This document shows, piece by piece, positions 8,447 to 17,159 of a stretch of DNA of 64,000 nucleotides. The stretch is from Mesostigma viride. Its lineage: Eukaryota > Streptophyta > Mesostigmatophyceae > Mesostigmatales > Mesostigmataceae. Numbering within the stretch: position 1 is the stretch's first letter; each line of letters starts with the position of its first letter. Under the pieces are notes generated by a model that did no database searches, was not told where the DNA came from, and worked only from the letters and a program-made list of their open reading frames with translations. The stretch is from positions 1,717,285 through 1,781,284 of the forward strand of contig RPFO01000079.1 of the NCBI GenBank assembly GCA_009746045.1, read 5' to 3'. Position numbers and translations under genes: made by a program.

Positions 8447-8648
8447 TAAGGATACGGATGAAGAGGAGTCGGAAGATGAGTGGGAAGATGACGGGTTTAT
8501 AGACTTCGATACCACCGAAAAAGACCTCGAGGCCATCAAGCTGGCCGGGGAGGCTGTTTATGGTATACATCCGCGGAAGATTCGTAAGGAGGACAAACCT
8601 AAGAAGAACGCGAAGTTGGCGGCACGCATTCGCGGCCGGAGGGACTAG
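8403..8648 (+). CDS. Small acidic ORF overlapping gene B, or its frameshifted tail
   Basis: The 81-codon ORF starts with an ATG at 8403 inside the last 44 bases of the preceding gene, in another frame. Residues 15-35 are strongly acidic (a DTDEEESEDEWEDD run) and the C-terminus is Lys/Arg-rich. The acidic part begins almost exactly where the frame of gene B closes at 8446. A single-base indel near 8440 would fuse the two into one protein with an acidic/basic C-terminal tail. It is either an overlapping small gene or evidence of a frameshift, natural or sequencing. Function is unknown. Confidence 0.45.
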   Translation: MKIRWKLSRTRYLGDKDTDEEESEDEWEDDGFIDFDTTEKDLEAIKLAGEAVYGIHPRKIRKEDKPKKNAKLAARIRGRRD

Positions 8649-8659
8649 ACACTCCTGAT

Positions 8660-8685
8660 TTTTTGGTATAATCCTATGATATACG
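8660..8685 (+). promoter_or_regulatory. AT-rich TATAAT-containing leader
   Basis: The run TTTTTTGGTATAATCC followed by ATGATATACG sits directly before the ATG at 8686. Like the leader of the KilA-N gene, it is a sharp AT island within GC-rich DNA, consistent with a viral promoter. Confidence 0.3.
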
Positions 8686-8919
8686 ATGTCCCTGATAGCC
8701 TACCTGCGCTCCTTCCGCGTGTTCGGTAGCGCCATATTCGACTGGCTTGCCACGCTGGCAGCCGGTGCCGCGTTCGCTTACTACGCGGGTGGACGCCGCT
8801 TTAGGGCGTCCGAGATAGCGGGCTGGTTCGCCGCGCTGGTCGTCGTGGGCGAGGGCCTGCACTACGCGCTAGGCCAGAACACGCCCGTCGTGAAAAAAAT
8901 AGCGGCTTCCTTGGGCTAG
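8686..8919 (+). CDS. Small membrane protein, unknown
   Basis: The 77-aa product has a hydrophobic stretch at about residues 14-34 (IFDWLATLAAGAAFAYYAGG) and a second, weaker one at about 45-62 (IAGWFAALVVVGEGLHYAL). They are separated by a short basic loop (RRFRASE). It would therefore be an integral membrane protein with one or two helices, both termini small and basic. I do not recognise a family. It has its own AT-rich leader and ends 30 bp before the nuclease-like gene, so the two may be co-transcribed. Small membrane proteins of this kind are common in NCLDV virions. Confidence 0.5.
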   Translation: MSLIAYLRSFRVFGSAIFDWLATLAAGAAFAYYAGGRRFRASEIAGWFAALVVVGEGLHYALGQNTPVVKKIAASLG

Positions 8920-8948
8920 AAGCCGCAAACAATGTGACGTACTATAAA

Positions 8949-9344
8949 ATGCCTCGCGCCATCAAAGAAAAGGAGGTCCAGGCAGCCTACAGCGCAAAGT
9001 TCGGGGGCAGGCGCGAGGTGGTCTGCACCGGGGGGAAGATAGACATCCTGGACGACGCGAGGGGCAGGATCGTCGAGGTGAAGGAATGGGGCAACTGGAT
9101 GTACGGCGTGGGCCAGCTCATCTCGTACGGGAAGGACTACCCCGCCCACCGCAAGGAGCTGCACCTGTTCAGGGCCGAGTCGTCCGCGAACGTGACGCCG
9201 GAGAAGCTGAAGCACATCCTGAGCGTGTGCAAGGTGGCAAAGATAGCCGTGACGCTGCATGAGAGCGTGGGGCTGCGACTACCGGTCGATCCTCCCGTAT
9301 GGAGGCGTATCGCGTGTTGCAACATAAAGGTAGCCGCGGAATGA
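8949..9344 (+). CDS. PD-(D/E)XK nuclease-like protein
   Basis: The frame opens with a GTG at 8934 but the natural start is the ATG at 8949, giving 131 aa. The central sequence fits the PD-(D/E)XK restriction-nuclease fold. It has GKIDIL with its acidic residue, a spacer of about ten residues, IVEVKE supplying the Glu-x-Lys on the second strand, then the YGVGQLISYGKDYP helix and an LHLF strand. That helix (GQL-x2-Y) is typical of viral and phage members of this superfamily. The enzyme would need a divalent metal and cut DNA. The substrate could be host DNA, replication intermediates or recombination structures; the sequence does not decide. The 3' end of the gene overlaps no neighbour. Confidence 0.6.
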   Translation: MPRAIKEKEVQAAYSAKFGGRREVVCTGGKIDILDDARGRIVEVKEWGNWMYGVGQLISYGKDYPAHRKELHLFRAESSANVTPEKLKHILSVCKVAKIAVTLHESVGLRLPVDPPVWRRIACCNIKVAAE

Positions 9345-9386
9345 TCGCGTTCGTAAAAAAAAGCTGCTCCTCTAAGTACACGTGCG

Positions 9387-10205
9387 ATGAAGAAGTGCAA
9401 TGCGAGGACCGCTTCCGGCGGGGGGTGCAGAAAAATGGTACAGGCTGGGAGATGCCACATCCACAGGGGGCAGCGGAGCGTGTCCGGTCACGGGATGCGG
9501 TCCAAGTCGAGCAAGCGCTCCTACATGGAGATGGAGGCCGGCGTGAGGAAGGACCCGGACGACCCGCTGAACATCTCCCTCCGCCTCGCCTGGTTGAACC
9601 GGCCCCAGCCGACCGGCCCCGCGCTGCAGGAGCCGAAGAAGTTCGCGCACGGGACGGGCGCGTACAGGAGCACACGCCGCGTAGGCTACAGACACAGGCG
9701 CCGGATGCGGGCGGGCGACGTGGACGAGATCACGGGAGCGATGGGCAGCGTTAGTCTGAACGAACCGAAAGCAGGCGGGGGGGTGAACATGTTGGTAAAC
9801 GGCGGACCTGACCCCGAGTGGCGCGACATGAACAGCGCTACATATGACGGCGTGGAGAAACTCGCACTCGCAACGCCCGAAGTTAGCGACCTGGATCGTT
9901 TGAACTACGGGGCGGCCATGGGGAAGGCGAAACACGGGGAGATAAAAAGGGAACTAATACGAAAATACGAAGATGTTGTCGCACAACAGATTAAACAAGC
10001 AAAAGAGAAGTTATTAAGTAATATCAGGGAAGAGCCAAAGTGGGCCTCTTCGGAATATAAATCGAAACCGGACTACAACAAGTTGCGCTTAGCGCATTTA
10101 CAAGAGCGTGCCGATGCGCTTACCGAATTGAAACGGGTAAGAGATCCTAACTACCCGCCTAAACGTATCGCAACTCGACTACGGTACGGCCGCAACGGTA
10201 TTTAG
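9387..10205 (+). CDS. Basic protein with N-terminal Cys/His motif
   Basis: The 272-aa protein begins with a compact Cys/His cluster (CNARTASGGGCRK, then GRCHIH). The pattern is Cys-x3-Thr-x-Ser-Gly3-Cys-Arg-x2-Val-x2-Gly-x-Cys-x2-His, which may bind zinc. The same cluster opens the minus-strand gene ending at 14,876, so the motif is shared by two otherwise different proteins. The middle is basic (Arg/His-rich, about residues 90-115). The C-terminal 90 residues are predicted helical with many Lys, Glu and Leu. I do not recognise a known domain beyond the Cys/His cluster. It converges on the fibre gene, with a 34-bp gap between the two stops. Confidence 0.55.
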   Translation: MKKCNARTASGGGCRKMVQAGRCHIHRGQRSVSGHGMRSKSSKRSYMEMEAGVRKDPDDPLNISLRLAWLNRPQPTGPALQEPKKFAHGTGAYRSTRRVGYRHRRRMRAGDVDEITGAMGSVSLNEPKAGGGVNMLVNGGPDPEWRDMNSATYDGVEKLALATPEVSDLDRLNYGAAMGKAKHGEIKRELIRKYEDVVAQQIKQAKEKLLSNIREEPKWASSEYKSKPDYNKLRLAHLQERADALTELKRVRDPNYPPKRIATRLRYGRNGI

Positions 10206-10239
10206 ACGACATGAATGCAGTCTATAAAGCGGCTCGTGT

Positions 10240-13200
10240 CTAGAAGGACATCTGGCTCTCGCTCACGACCGATGCGGTGGCGGCACCGATGGCGCCCATC
10301 GTGTTGCCGGACGTCACCGTGTTAGGGGCCGGGTTCACGCCCACCCACCCGTTCAGACCCCCCGAGCCCCGCACCTTCACCAGCTGCAGGCCCTCGTTGT
10401 TGGAGATGCGGAAGCCGTACGTCACCGTCTGGTCCGCCGCGTACATCTCCTTCCACCCGTACAGCAGCGTGTTCGCGGCCGTGATGGCCGCGGCCTTCAG
10501 CCGCACGTCGTCGAACGACAGCGTGTAGCCCGCCTGCGCCTTGCCCGGCCCCAGCGTCAGGGTCGGGGTCGCGCCCACGTCCACCGACGACGCGATGGTC
10601 GCCGCAAGCACGCCGTCCACGTACAGCTTGGTGGAGGACAGCGAGTCGTCGCGAACCACCGCGAACACGAACGGGGTCGAGCCCACCACCGCGCTCGAGC
10701 TCTCCGCGGTCGTGGTCCCGTCCGTGATGGTCATGTGCCCGGAGTTGGTCACGGTGACCCGCGTCATCGCGGTCCCGCCCTGGTAGGAGGCCAGGATCAT
10801 GCCGTTCGCCGCCGCCGCCGCCAGGTCCGCCCCCGGCAGCACCTTGGCCACGATCGTGAAGGTGGAGTTGGGCAGGCTGGTGGCGCACGTGGCGCTCTGC
10901 GTCCCGCTGGCGTCCACGTTCAGGGTCCCGCCGGCCACCGCGGCCCCGCCCACGAGCGTCATGGTCTTGCTGCCGACCTCGGACACCGCGCCCGAGTTGA
11001 ACTCCCAGCGCACGTCGTCGGCGCCGGAGGCCAGGCTGGCCAGGTTCACGTTGGTGCCCGGCGCCTCGCGGTCGGCGGTGACGATCGTGCGTGACAGCAG
11101 CAGCTGGCCGCCCTCCAGGTGCCAGTAGGAGCCGGTGTAGTCGCCCTTGTCCTGCGAGGTCTCGCCCGCTCCCATGTGCCAGGTCAGCGCGCGGTTGGAG
11201 TAGGACGCGCTGCCGTCCACGAACAGGCCCGAGTTGTCCGCGGCGACGTTCGTAGATGCCACGCCCTTCTTCAGCGTGAAGTAGTCGATCGAGTAGTTCT
11301 GGTTGGCCGAGGCTACCGTGTTGCCGAACATGATGGTGTTGGCGAAACTCGAATCCCGATAATAGACGTCCGCGATGTTGAATGTCGAGCTGGCGCCGCC
11401 GCCGTATGTCATCGTCGTGTACGCCCCTCCGTCCTTGTTGTAGGAAAGCGTCATGAGCCCGCTGGGCCTAGCGAGATTGATCTTAAAAATGTAGGTGCCC
11501 GCCGCGGTCAGGAAGCTGTGTGTGTCGGTGTAATAGTGAGACCCGCTGCTGATCTTCTGCACGTACAACCACACACCTCCGGCGTGAGTTCCGAACCTGA
11601 TAAAAGAGGTACCGCTTCCGGACTGCTCCAAAGCAAAGAATTGAATGTCTCCCCCCCCGCTGGTCGTCAGCGCGCTCGTGATGGTGATGGGAAACTCGAT
11701 AGTGATACTGTCGCTGGTCAGGTTAATAACAGACGATGGAATGTTAGTGTATGCTGACGGGTAGTAAAAGGCCGCTCGCGAGGAAGTGGTGGTATCGATG
11801 ACGAGTTTGCCTCCGGTGACAGACGATCCGGAGAACGTTGACAGGTTGATGTTGTAGGCAGGGATCGCGTTGGCCGAGTTGGTGAACTGGAAGTCCATGA
11901 TCGTCGCCGACCCGGGCTGGTAGCCCACCTTCACGGTCTTGTCCATGATCTCCAGGTTCCCGCTCGCGTTCGTGCTGTCGATCACACCCGCCACCTGCAG
12001 GTCGCCTCCCACCACCGTGTTGCCGGTGCTCGTGATGGTGGTGGAGCCCGTGAGCGCGCCCGTCACCGCCACCGTGCCGCCCGTGCTGGTCAATTCCAAA
12101 TTGCCCGCGCTCGTCGTCACCTTGCCGCTGCCGCCCGCCGTGCTCGTCAGCGTCAGGTCCTTCGCCACCGCCACGGAGGTGCTGCCCGTGCTAATGCTGT
12201 TGTTCGTCACGGTCAGCCCGCCCACGTTCAGCGCGTTGGCCGCCGCGCCCGCGGAGGTGAGCGAGAGCGTGCCGCTGCTGGTCGTGATGCCGGCCGTCTT
12301 CACCTTCACGCTGTCGATCACGACCGACCCCGTGCCGTTGGACGACAGGGTCAGGTCCGCGTTGGTCACGTTGTTGCTGATGCCCGAGGTCTTCACCTTC
12401 ACGTTGTCCATGAGCAGCGACCCGGTGCCGTTGGACGACAGGGTCAGGTCCGCGTTGGTCACGTTGTTGCTGATGCCGGACGTCTTCACGCGTACGTTAT
12501 CCACCAGAACGGCACCTGTGCCATTCGAGGACAGAGACAGGTCGGTGTTCGTCAGGTTGTTGCTGATGGCCGAGGCCTTCATCTTCACATTGTCGACCAC
12601 CACAGCCGCGGTGCCATTGGAGAAGAGAGTCAGGTCGGTGTCAGTCACGTTGTTGCTGATGGCGGAGGCCTTCATCTTGACGTTGTCAACCACCACAGCC
12701 GCAGTGCCATTAGAGGAGAGAGTCAGGTCGGTGTTCGTCACGTTGTTGCTGATGGCCGAGGCCTTCATCTTCACGTTGTCAACCACCACAGCCGCAGTGC
12801 CATTCGAGGAGAGAGTGAGGTCGGTGTCAGCCATGTTGTTGCTGATGCCCGAGGACTTTACCTTCACGTTGTCCAGCAGCACGGCCCCCGCGCCGTTGGA
12901 CGCCATCGTCAAGTTGCCGTCGCCGGTGGAGGAGGACACGGACGCGTTTGTCACCGTCACGCCGCCCACCTGGAGCGCGTTCGCGGCCGACCCGCCCGAG
13001 CTCAGCGCCAAAGTGCCGCTGGAGGTGGTCACCGCGTTGTCGGTGAACTTGACGCCCTCGACCAGCACCGACTTGGTGGCCCCGCCCGAGACGGTCAGGT
13101 CCACGTCGGAGGCCGGCGAGAGGGAGGCCGCGGAGGCGACCACGTCGGCCACGCGCACCGAGCCGGCGTCGGAGGACAGAACCAGGCTGCCGGAGGAGGA

Positions 13201-13449
13201 GTTGACGGTGCTGCCGTCGACGGTCACGTTGTCGACCGACAGCGCGCCGTCGATGCCCATGGACCCGATCACCTTGAAGCGCTTGGACGCGCTGGGGCCG
13301 AACCCGCTGTTGGGCCGGATGACGATGCTGTCCTGCGCCTTGATGACGAGGTCCTTCACGCTCGCGGCGGGGTCGAGGTCGCCCAGGAGCGCGGTGGAGT
13401 AGACGCGGCCGTAGCGCACGTCGCTAAGCTGTTCCAGAGCGGTAGACAT
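10240..13449 (-). CDS. Large fibre-like protein with 31-aa repeats and LamG-like domains
   Basis: The 1,069-aa protein starts at the ATG at 13,449. Residues 1-190 are Ser/Thr/Val-rich beta-type sequence. About residues 190-400 hold six to seven tandem 31-residue repeats with the frame VDNVKMKAS-AISNN-x-TLSSNGT, as in beta-solenoid fibre shafts. Two regions then look like concanavalin/LamG beta-sandwiches (about 560-730 and 830-1,010). The second has the typical FTIVAKV, KLYVDGVLA and DDVRL strands. There is a short C-terminal tail and no membrane anchor. Such architecture fits a virion surface fibre or host-glycan adhesin; the attachment role is inferred. It lies 50 bp downstream of the coiled-coil gene on the same strand, suggesting joint late expression. 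Confidence 0.65.
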   Translation of the reverse strand: MSTALEQLSDVRYGRVYSTALLGDLDPAASVKDLVIKAQDSIVIRPNSGFGPSASKRFKVIGSMGIDGALSVDNVTVDGSTVNSSSGSLVLSSDAGSVRVADVVASAASLSPASDVDLTVSGGATKSVLVEGVKFTDNAVTTSSGTLALSSGGSAANALQVGGVTVTNASVSSSTGDGNLTMASNGAGAVLLDNVKVKSSGISNNMADTDLTLSSNGTAAVVVDNVKMKASAISNNVTNTDLTLSSNGTAAVVVDNVKMKASAISNNVTDTDLTLFSNGTAAVVVDNVKMKASAISNNLTNTDLSLSSNGTGAVLVDNVRVKTSGISNNVTNADLTLSSNGTGSLLMDNVKVKTSGISNNVTNADLTLSSNGTGSVVIDSVKVKTAGITTSSGTLSLTSAGAAANALNVGGLTVTNNSISTGSTSVAVAKDLTLTSTAGGSGKVTTSAGNLELTSTGGTVAVTGALTGSTTITSTGNTVVGGDLQVAGVIDSTNASGNLEIMDKTVKVGYQPGSATIMDFQFTNSANAIPAYNINLSTFSGSSVTGGKLVIDTTTSSRAAFYYPSAYTNIPSSVINLTSDSITIEFPITITSALTTSGGGDIQFFALEQSGSGTSFIRFGTHAGGVWLYVQKISSGSHYYTDTHSFLTAAGTYIFKINLARPSGLMTLSYNKDGGAYTTMTYGGGASSTFNIADVYYRDSSFANTIMFGNTVASANQNYSIDYFTLKKGVASTNVAADNSGLFVDGSASYSNRALTWHMGAGETSQDKGDYTGSYWHLEGGQLLLSRTIVTADREAPGTNVNLASLASGADDVRWEFNSGAVSEVGSKTMTLVGGAAVAGGTLNVDASGTQSATCATSLPNSTFTIVAKVLPGADLAAAAANGMILASYQGGTAMTRVTVTNSGHMTITDGTTTAESSSAVVGSTPFVFAVVRDDSLSSTKLYVDGVLAATIASSVDVGATPTLTLGPGKAQAGYTLSFDDVRLKAAAITAANTLLYGWKEMYAADQTVTYGFRISNNEGLQLVKVRGSGGLNGWVGVNPAPNTVTSGNTMGAIGAATASVVSESQMSF
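12310..12895 (-). repeat. 93-bp tandem repeats inside the fibre gene
   Basis: Six to seven in-frame units of 93 bp encode the 31-aa modules. The central units (about 12,560-12,840) are much more similar to one another at DNA level than the outer ones, which is the signature of recent unequal exchange. Copy number is therefore likely to vary between strains. Confidence 0.8.
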
Positions 13450-13499
13450 GGGATGGTACCTATACCCCTATGCGCAGATAATATTTATGCTGGCCTCCG

Positions 13500-14055
13500 T
13501 CACGGCCGATAGCGGGCCCACCTGTACTTGTTCGCCCGCGCGCCCCGCGCCGACCGAGCGGCGGCGCGCCTTCTCGCGGGGCCGCGCCGGGTGGCACGCA
13601 TGGGGGTGTACCCGACGGCGTACCGCTTGTACCCGGCGCCATACTCGTCGTCGGAGTCGCTCAGGGTCTTGAAGTGGTCCGCCTCGGGGAGCCAGAAGTT
13701 GTCGGGGTAGTGGTCCGGGTCGTCGTAGTCGAAGATGTTGAACGCCGCGACCCCGTGCTTCTTGCCCCGGGGCCTGCGTATCACGCACCGGCCGTTCGCG
13801 CCCAGCCCGATCGTCGACGCGGCCTGTGCGCGGCCCGTCAAGCGGCTCCTGGGATCCCTGCAGTACGTGCTCATGGGCACGTACATGTTCTGATTGGAGA
13901 CGGGCCTGAACCCGATGTAGTCGTCGTCATCGGAATCGTCGGACGACACCGATGGCGTGGGGGGGGCGGCGGCGGCACGGGCTAAACGGGCCGCTCGGGC
14001 CGCTCGGGCCGCCGCGAGAGGATCGATTGGGGGTCCTGGAGGACGGGGAGGGGCA

Positions 14056-14086
<31 letters not shown>

Positions 14087-14876
14087 GCAGAGGGCCTGGA
14101 GGAGGGGGAGCGGGGGCAGCGGAAGCAGAGGCGGTAGGATCAGGGGCAGGGGCAGCAGCGATGTTTAGATCCTTAAATGGCGTTTCGTGCATCTCCCTTG
14201 CGACCTTGTCGTATTGGTTTATTTGTTTGTTCAAATCACCTTTACCCCTCTCAACAGCGTCCTTGACATCCTCTAACGCGTCACGTAACTTTCCGCGCAT
14301 GTGAATATCTTTAATGATCAACTGCATGTCCAGTTCTACATTTCCCATTCTCCGTTTGATTTGGGCCATGTCGTAGATATCATCTGTGATAAGTTTGTCC
14401 TTTTTGTACCGGTCCTTATCCTTTCCTACGCCAGGAATTTTGTCTATTTCCTCTTTTCTTTCATCAATTCGTTTTGCTAGACTTTTCAACTCAGCATGAT
14501 GTGTTTTAATTTGTTCAGCACGCTCACGAACACGTTCATTTTGCGTTATCAGATGTTTTTCAAGGTACGCCAACTTTTCGTCGACAGGTACAAGTCTAAC
14601 CAGTTTTTTCTCTTTTGGTAGTGCCCACCCCCCGCCCACTCTTTCCACCCCCCCCGCCCGCATCCTGTGCTTACGCCCCCGCCCCCCCCCCGCCTTCCGG
14701 GCCGCGACCCTGTGCGCCGCCCTAGGCGCGACCGCGCGCCCCGCGCCCGCCCCGTGGCTCGCGCACCGCCCGTCCCGCCCCAGCCCCACGCGCCTCCGGC
14801 ACCTACCCCCCCCGCTCGTTGTCCCGCCGCACTCCTTCGCGATACAATTCCCGCGCATACTAGGCAACCATACCAT
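13500..14876 (-). CDS. Coiled-coil / proline-rich protein with N-terminal Cys/His motif
   Basis: The 458-aa protein starts at the ATG at 14,876; an in-frame ATG eight codons later is also possible. Residues 10-40 carry the Cys/His cluster (CGGTTSGGGRCRR, then GRCASH) also found at the start of the plus-strand gene at 9387. A Gly/Arg-rich linker follows. Residues 95-240 form a long charged helix suited to a coiled coil (heptad-like Lys/Glu/Leu). Residues 255-300 are almost pure proline and alanine. An acidic SSDDSDDDD segment comes next, then a Tyr/Asp-rich part and a very basic Arg/Ala C-terminus. The layout suggests a structural or scaffold protein; the function is unknown. Confidence 0.55.
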
Positions 14877-14939
14877 CCGCGCACATTATTTTTAACCCGC
14901 ACCTCACCCCGCCACGACCCGACTCGCCCCGACCCCCGC

Positions 14940-15500
14940 CAACGCCCTCTCGCCTTGGATAGCCTTCTCCACCACGAAAAAGAGAAGCCTATCCAACATC
15001 CTGCCTCTCCCCGCCCTCCCGCCCCCCCTCAATTTTCCACCCCGAGAGAAGCCTATCCAACAACATTGCTCGAGAACCTCTGCTCGACACCTCTTAAATT
15101 TACTCGACCCCTCTCCAGCCCCTCCCGCCCTCCCAGTTTGGATAGCCTTCTCCTGGATAGCCTTCTTTTTCGACCCCCTCCACCAACTATTATTCCCCCC
15201 AGCCCTATACCCCCCATGCATATACCCCCCCCCAAAATTTTTTCCTTAGCCCATATTATTCTTCGCCTTTACCCCCAAAAAAGAAGTCTATCCAAGAGAA
15301 GCCTATCCAAACTCGACCCCCGAGAACCCCTGATCGAGGGGCGAACAAATTTAAGACGCCCTCTCCAGCCATTCCCGACCGATGGTCGTGGATAGGCTTC
15401 TCCCCGGCAAAACAATTGCCGCAGCCTGAGAAACCCGCCCCGAGCGAAAACGTGGATAGCCTTCTCTTTTTCGACCCGGAGAAGCCTATCCAGCCTCTCC
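14940..15500. repeat. Foldback repeat built on GAGAAGCCTATCC (copy 1)
   Basis: At least nine copies of GAGAAGCCTATCC or its reverse complement GGATAGGCTTCTC (or one-base variants) occur in both orientations, often as facing pairs that can form hairpins. Between them are conserved islands: CTCTTAAATTTA-TCGACCCCTC, a TATGCATATA/AAAATTTTT run and GCCCATATTATT. The same arrangement recurs at 17,650-18,205 and, mirrored, at 30,120-30,690. Copy 1 has the same orientation as the right-arm copy. Function is unknown; it could be a terminator array, a replication element or a non-autonomous mobile element. Confidence 0.75.
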
Positions 15501-15559
15501 GGCCCCGCCCACGCATCCACGCGGTGCGCGAACCGCCACGCGCGCCACGCACCGCCCCT

Positions 15560-15775
15560 GCCGCGCTGACCTGCCCCCCCCCCCCCTGCCCCCTGCCCTC
15601 CCCCTGCCCCCCCCTGCCCCCCTGCACTGCCCCCCGCCCCCCTGCACTGCCCCCCGCCCCCCTGCACTGCCCCCCGCCCCTAATGCCGCCAGACGCCCCC
15701 CTGCCCCTAACTGCCCCTGACGCCGCCACACGCCCCCCTGCCCCTAACTGCCCCTGACGCCGCCACACGCCCCCC
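15560..15775. repeat. C-rich satellite
   Basis: Short tandem units such as CCCCTGCACTGCCCCCCGCC repeat first, followed by longer units containing CTAACTGCCCCTGACGCCGC. The strand asymmetry (nearly G-free on the plus strand) could permit i-motif/G-quadruplex structure. No gene is supported. Confidence 0.7.
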
Positions 15776-16180
15776 ACTGCGAGGGGTCGCTGTCGGCAAG
15801 CCTAGTAAACCTTTTGGGGGTGCCGTGTCCGTTCGAAAGGTGCGTTTTGCAGGTAGACTAGGTCCGGGCCAACCGACCCCTCGTCGGCCCGGATTCGACC
15901 CGTTTTTCAAACTCTGACAGCTGGCATCCGCCCCCGGCCCGGCCCGACCCAGCCTATGCAATTTTGTATGGGCCCACCGTCGAACCCCGAATTTCGCACT
16001 GACCCCGGCGCGGCGCCAGCAGGACCGTCCGTACACCGGTGCACTGCTGACGAGGCTTCGGATATTCGGGATTGCTGACTAGGAGATCTCGGAGATCCTG
16101 ATATTTCGCGCCAACTGGACCCCCCGAGCACGTGATATTGGACGAGGGCGGGCGTCCCACCAGTTCTCGCGACCAGAACC

Positions 16181-16732
16181 ATGGCTGGCAAGGTAATCCG
16201 CTCCGTGATGAGGGAGACTTCGCCCGAAACCACCATGTTCACGGCGAACGACTACCGTTTCATCCGCGAAAAATTGGCGACTGTCTCCGTGGGGGAGTGC
16301 GGGAACAAGAGGGTGAGGCCCTTCCAGCTGCCCAACATCATCCGCAAGAGAAAGAAGCAGGAGCCCCCCACCGTGACCAGGGCCCTGTTCTCCACCCCTG
16401 GCCTGGGGCACCTCGAAAAGTCTTGGAAGTCCTCTGTGCCAGTGTCCGAAAACTCCCCCCCAGATGATTCCGAGCCGCCCCCCCTGTCGGACAGCCTGGT
16501 GGGCACTCCCGAGCTGGGGGAGTACAGCAGGATGACCTGGAGGGCCTTCGGAGACTTGCTCAACGGGATGGACTGCAGGGCCCTGACCCAGCTGTCCGGG
16601 CGCTCGGAGTACCACGCTGTGGCCGTGTCCCTGGCCATGGGCCTGCAGGGGGTGTCTTATTGCTTCTCCGGCTGCCGCCTGTGCGATCGCAGCCCCCGCT
16701 GGTTGAAGCGCACGGCCGGGCTGGCCGAGTGA
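16181..16732 (+). CDS. Unknown viral protein, 183 aa (intact copy in left arm)
   Basis: I do not recognise this protein. The ATG lies in ACCATGG. The N-terminal 65 residues are basic, with an IIRKRKKQ run that could act as a nuclear targeting signal. The middle is a Ser/Pro-rich flexible part (about 80-115). The C-terminal 60 residues are compact, with three Cys (one CRLCDRS segment) and Trp. The right arm carries a mirror copy broken by a 4-bp insertion, so only this copy encodes the full C-terminus. It is first in a plus-strand run of three genes that points towards the palindrome centre. Confidence 0.55.
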   Translation: MAGKVIRSVMRETSPETTMFTANDYRFIREKLATVSVGECGNKRVRPFQLPNIIRKRKKQEPPTVTRALFSTPGLGHLEKSWKSSVPVSENSPPDDSEPPPLSDSLVGTPELGEYSRMTWRAFGDLLNGMDCRALTQLSGRSEYHAVAVSLAMGLQGVSYCFSGCRLCDRSPRWLKRTAGLAE

Positions 16733-16762
16733 CATATTAATTCTGGCACACTACTGTAAAGC

Positions 16763-17134
16763 ATGGACCCGCCGAAGGACCCCGCCTACCGCCCCCCGCA
16801 GAAGGACCCCAACTGGACCCCCCCCAAACGCGAGCCCCCGAAGCCCCCTGGCCCGGTTCTGCGGTTCCTCGCGTACGTCGTGAGGCACTCCCCCGTCGGC
16901 TGGTTCTTGACGTACGGGGTGCCCAAGGACAAGGAGAGTGGCAGGTACGACCTGCCGGCGAGTCTGGAGATAGCCTTCCGAGCCAACGTGCTGGCGGCCG
17001 CTACCCTGGCGATGGCGGCGTACTTCCTGGTAAGGCGGTTGTACCGCCCCGTCACGCTGGACTTCACGCCCACCGTGGCGGCCATCAGGGGGCTCCCCGG
17101 TGCGGGGCCGAGCGCGGTAAAGGCTAAACAGTAA
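16763..17134 (+). CDS. Small single-span membrane protein with Pro-rich N-terminus
   Basis: The 123-aa product begins with 30 residues dominated by Pro, Lys and Asp (PPKDPAYRPPQKDP). It contains one clear membrane helix at about residues 74-92 (ANVLAAATLAMAAYFLVRR) followed by a positive cluster. It ends in a polar tail. I recognise no family. It lies 30 bp downstream of the 183-aa gene and 25 bp upstream of the next, so the three may be a co-expressed set. The mirror copy at 31,203-31,562 differs at the last residues because of small deletions. Confidence 0.5.
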   Translation: MDPPKDPAYRPPQKDPNWTPPKREPPKPPGPVLRFLAYVVRHSPVGWFLTYGVPKDKESGRYDLPASLEIAFRANVLAAATLAMAAYFLVRRLYRPVTLDFTPTVAAIRGLPGAGPSAVKAKQ

Positions 17135-17159
17135 TTATCAAACCGTACTTAATAAACGA

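Larger units (their letters stand above)
14904..15857. other. Non-coding viral spacer, C-rich on the plus strand
   Basis: No credible gene is present. ORFs here are strings of Pro, Arg or Gly produced by base composition. The segment contains the foldback repeat at 14,940-15,500 and the C-rich satellite at 15,560-15,775. It ends at the outer edge of the palindrome. Confidence 0.6.

Noticed and set aside
11939..13402. 487-codon plus-strand ORF
   Set aside because: It is the antisense shadow of the repeat-rich fibre gene; composition and repeats follow the minus-strand protein.
13952..14304. Gly/Ala- and Glu-rich plus-strand ORFs
   Set aside because: Antisense of the proline-rich segment of the coiled-coil gene.
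14667..15395. Proline-rich 242-codon ORF and Gly-rich antisense ORFs
   Set aside because: They run from antisense of a real gene into the foldback repeat; amino-acid composition simply mirrors C-rich DNA.
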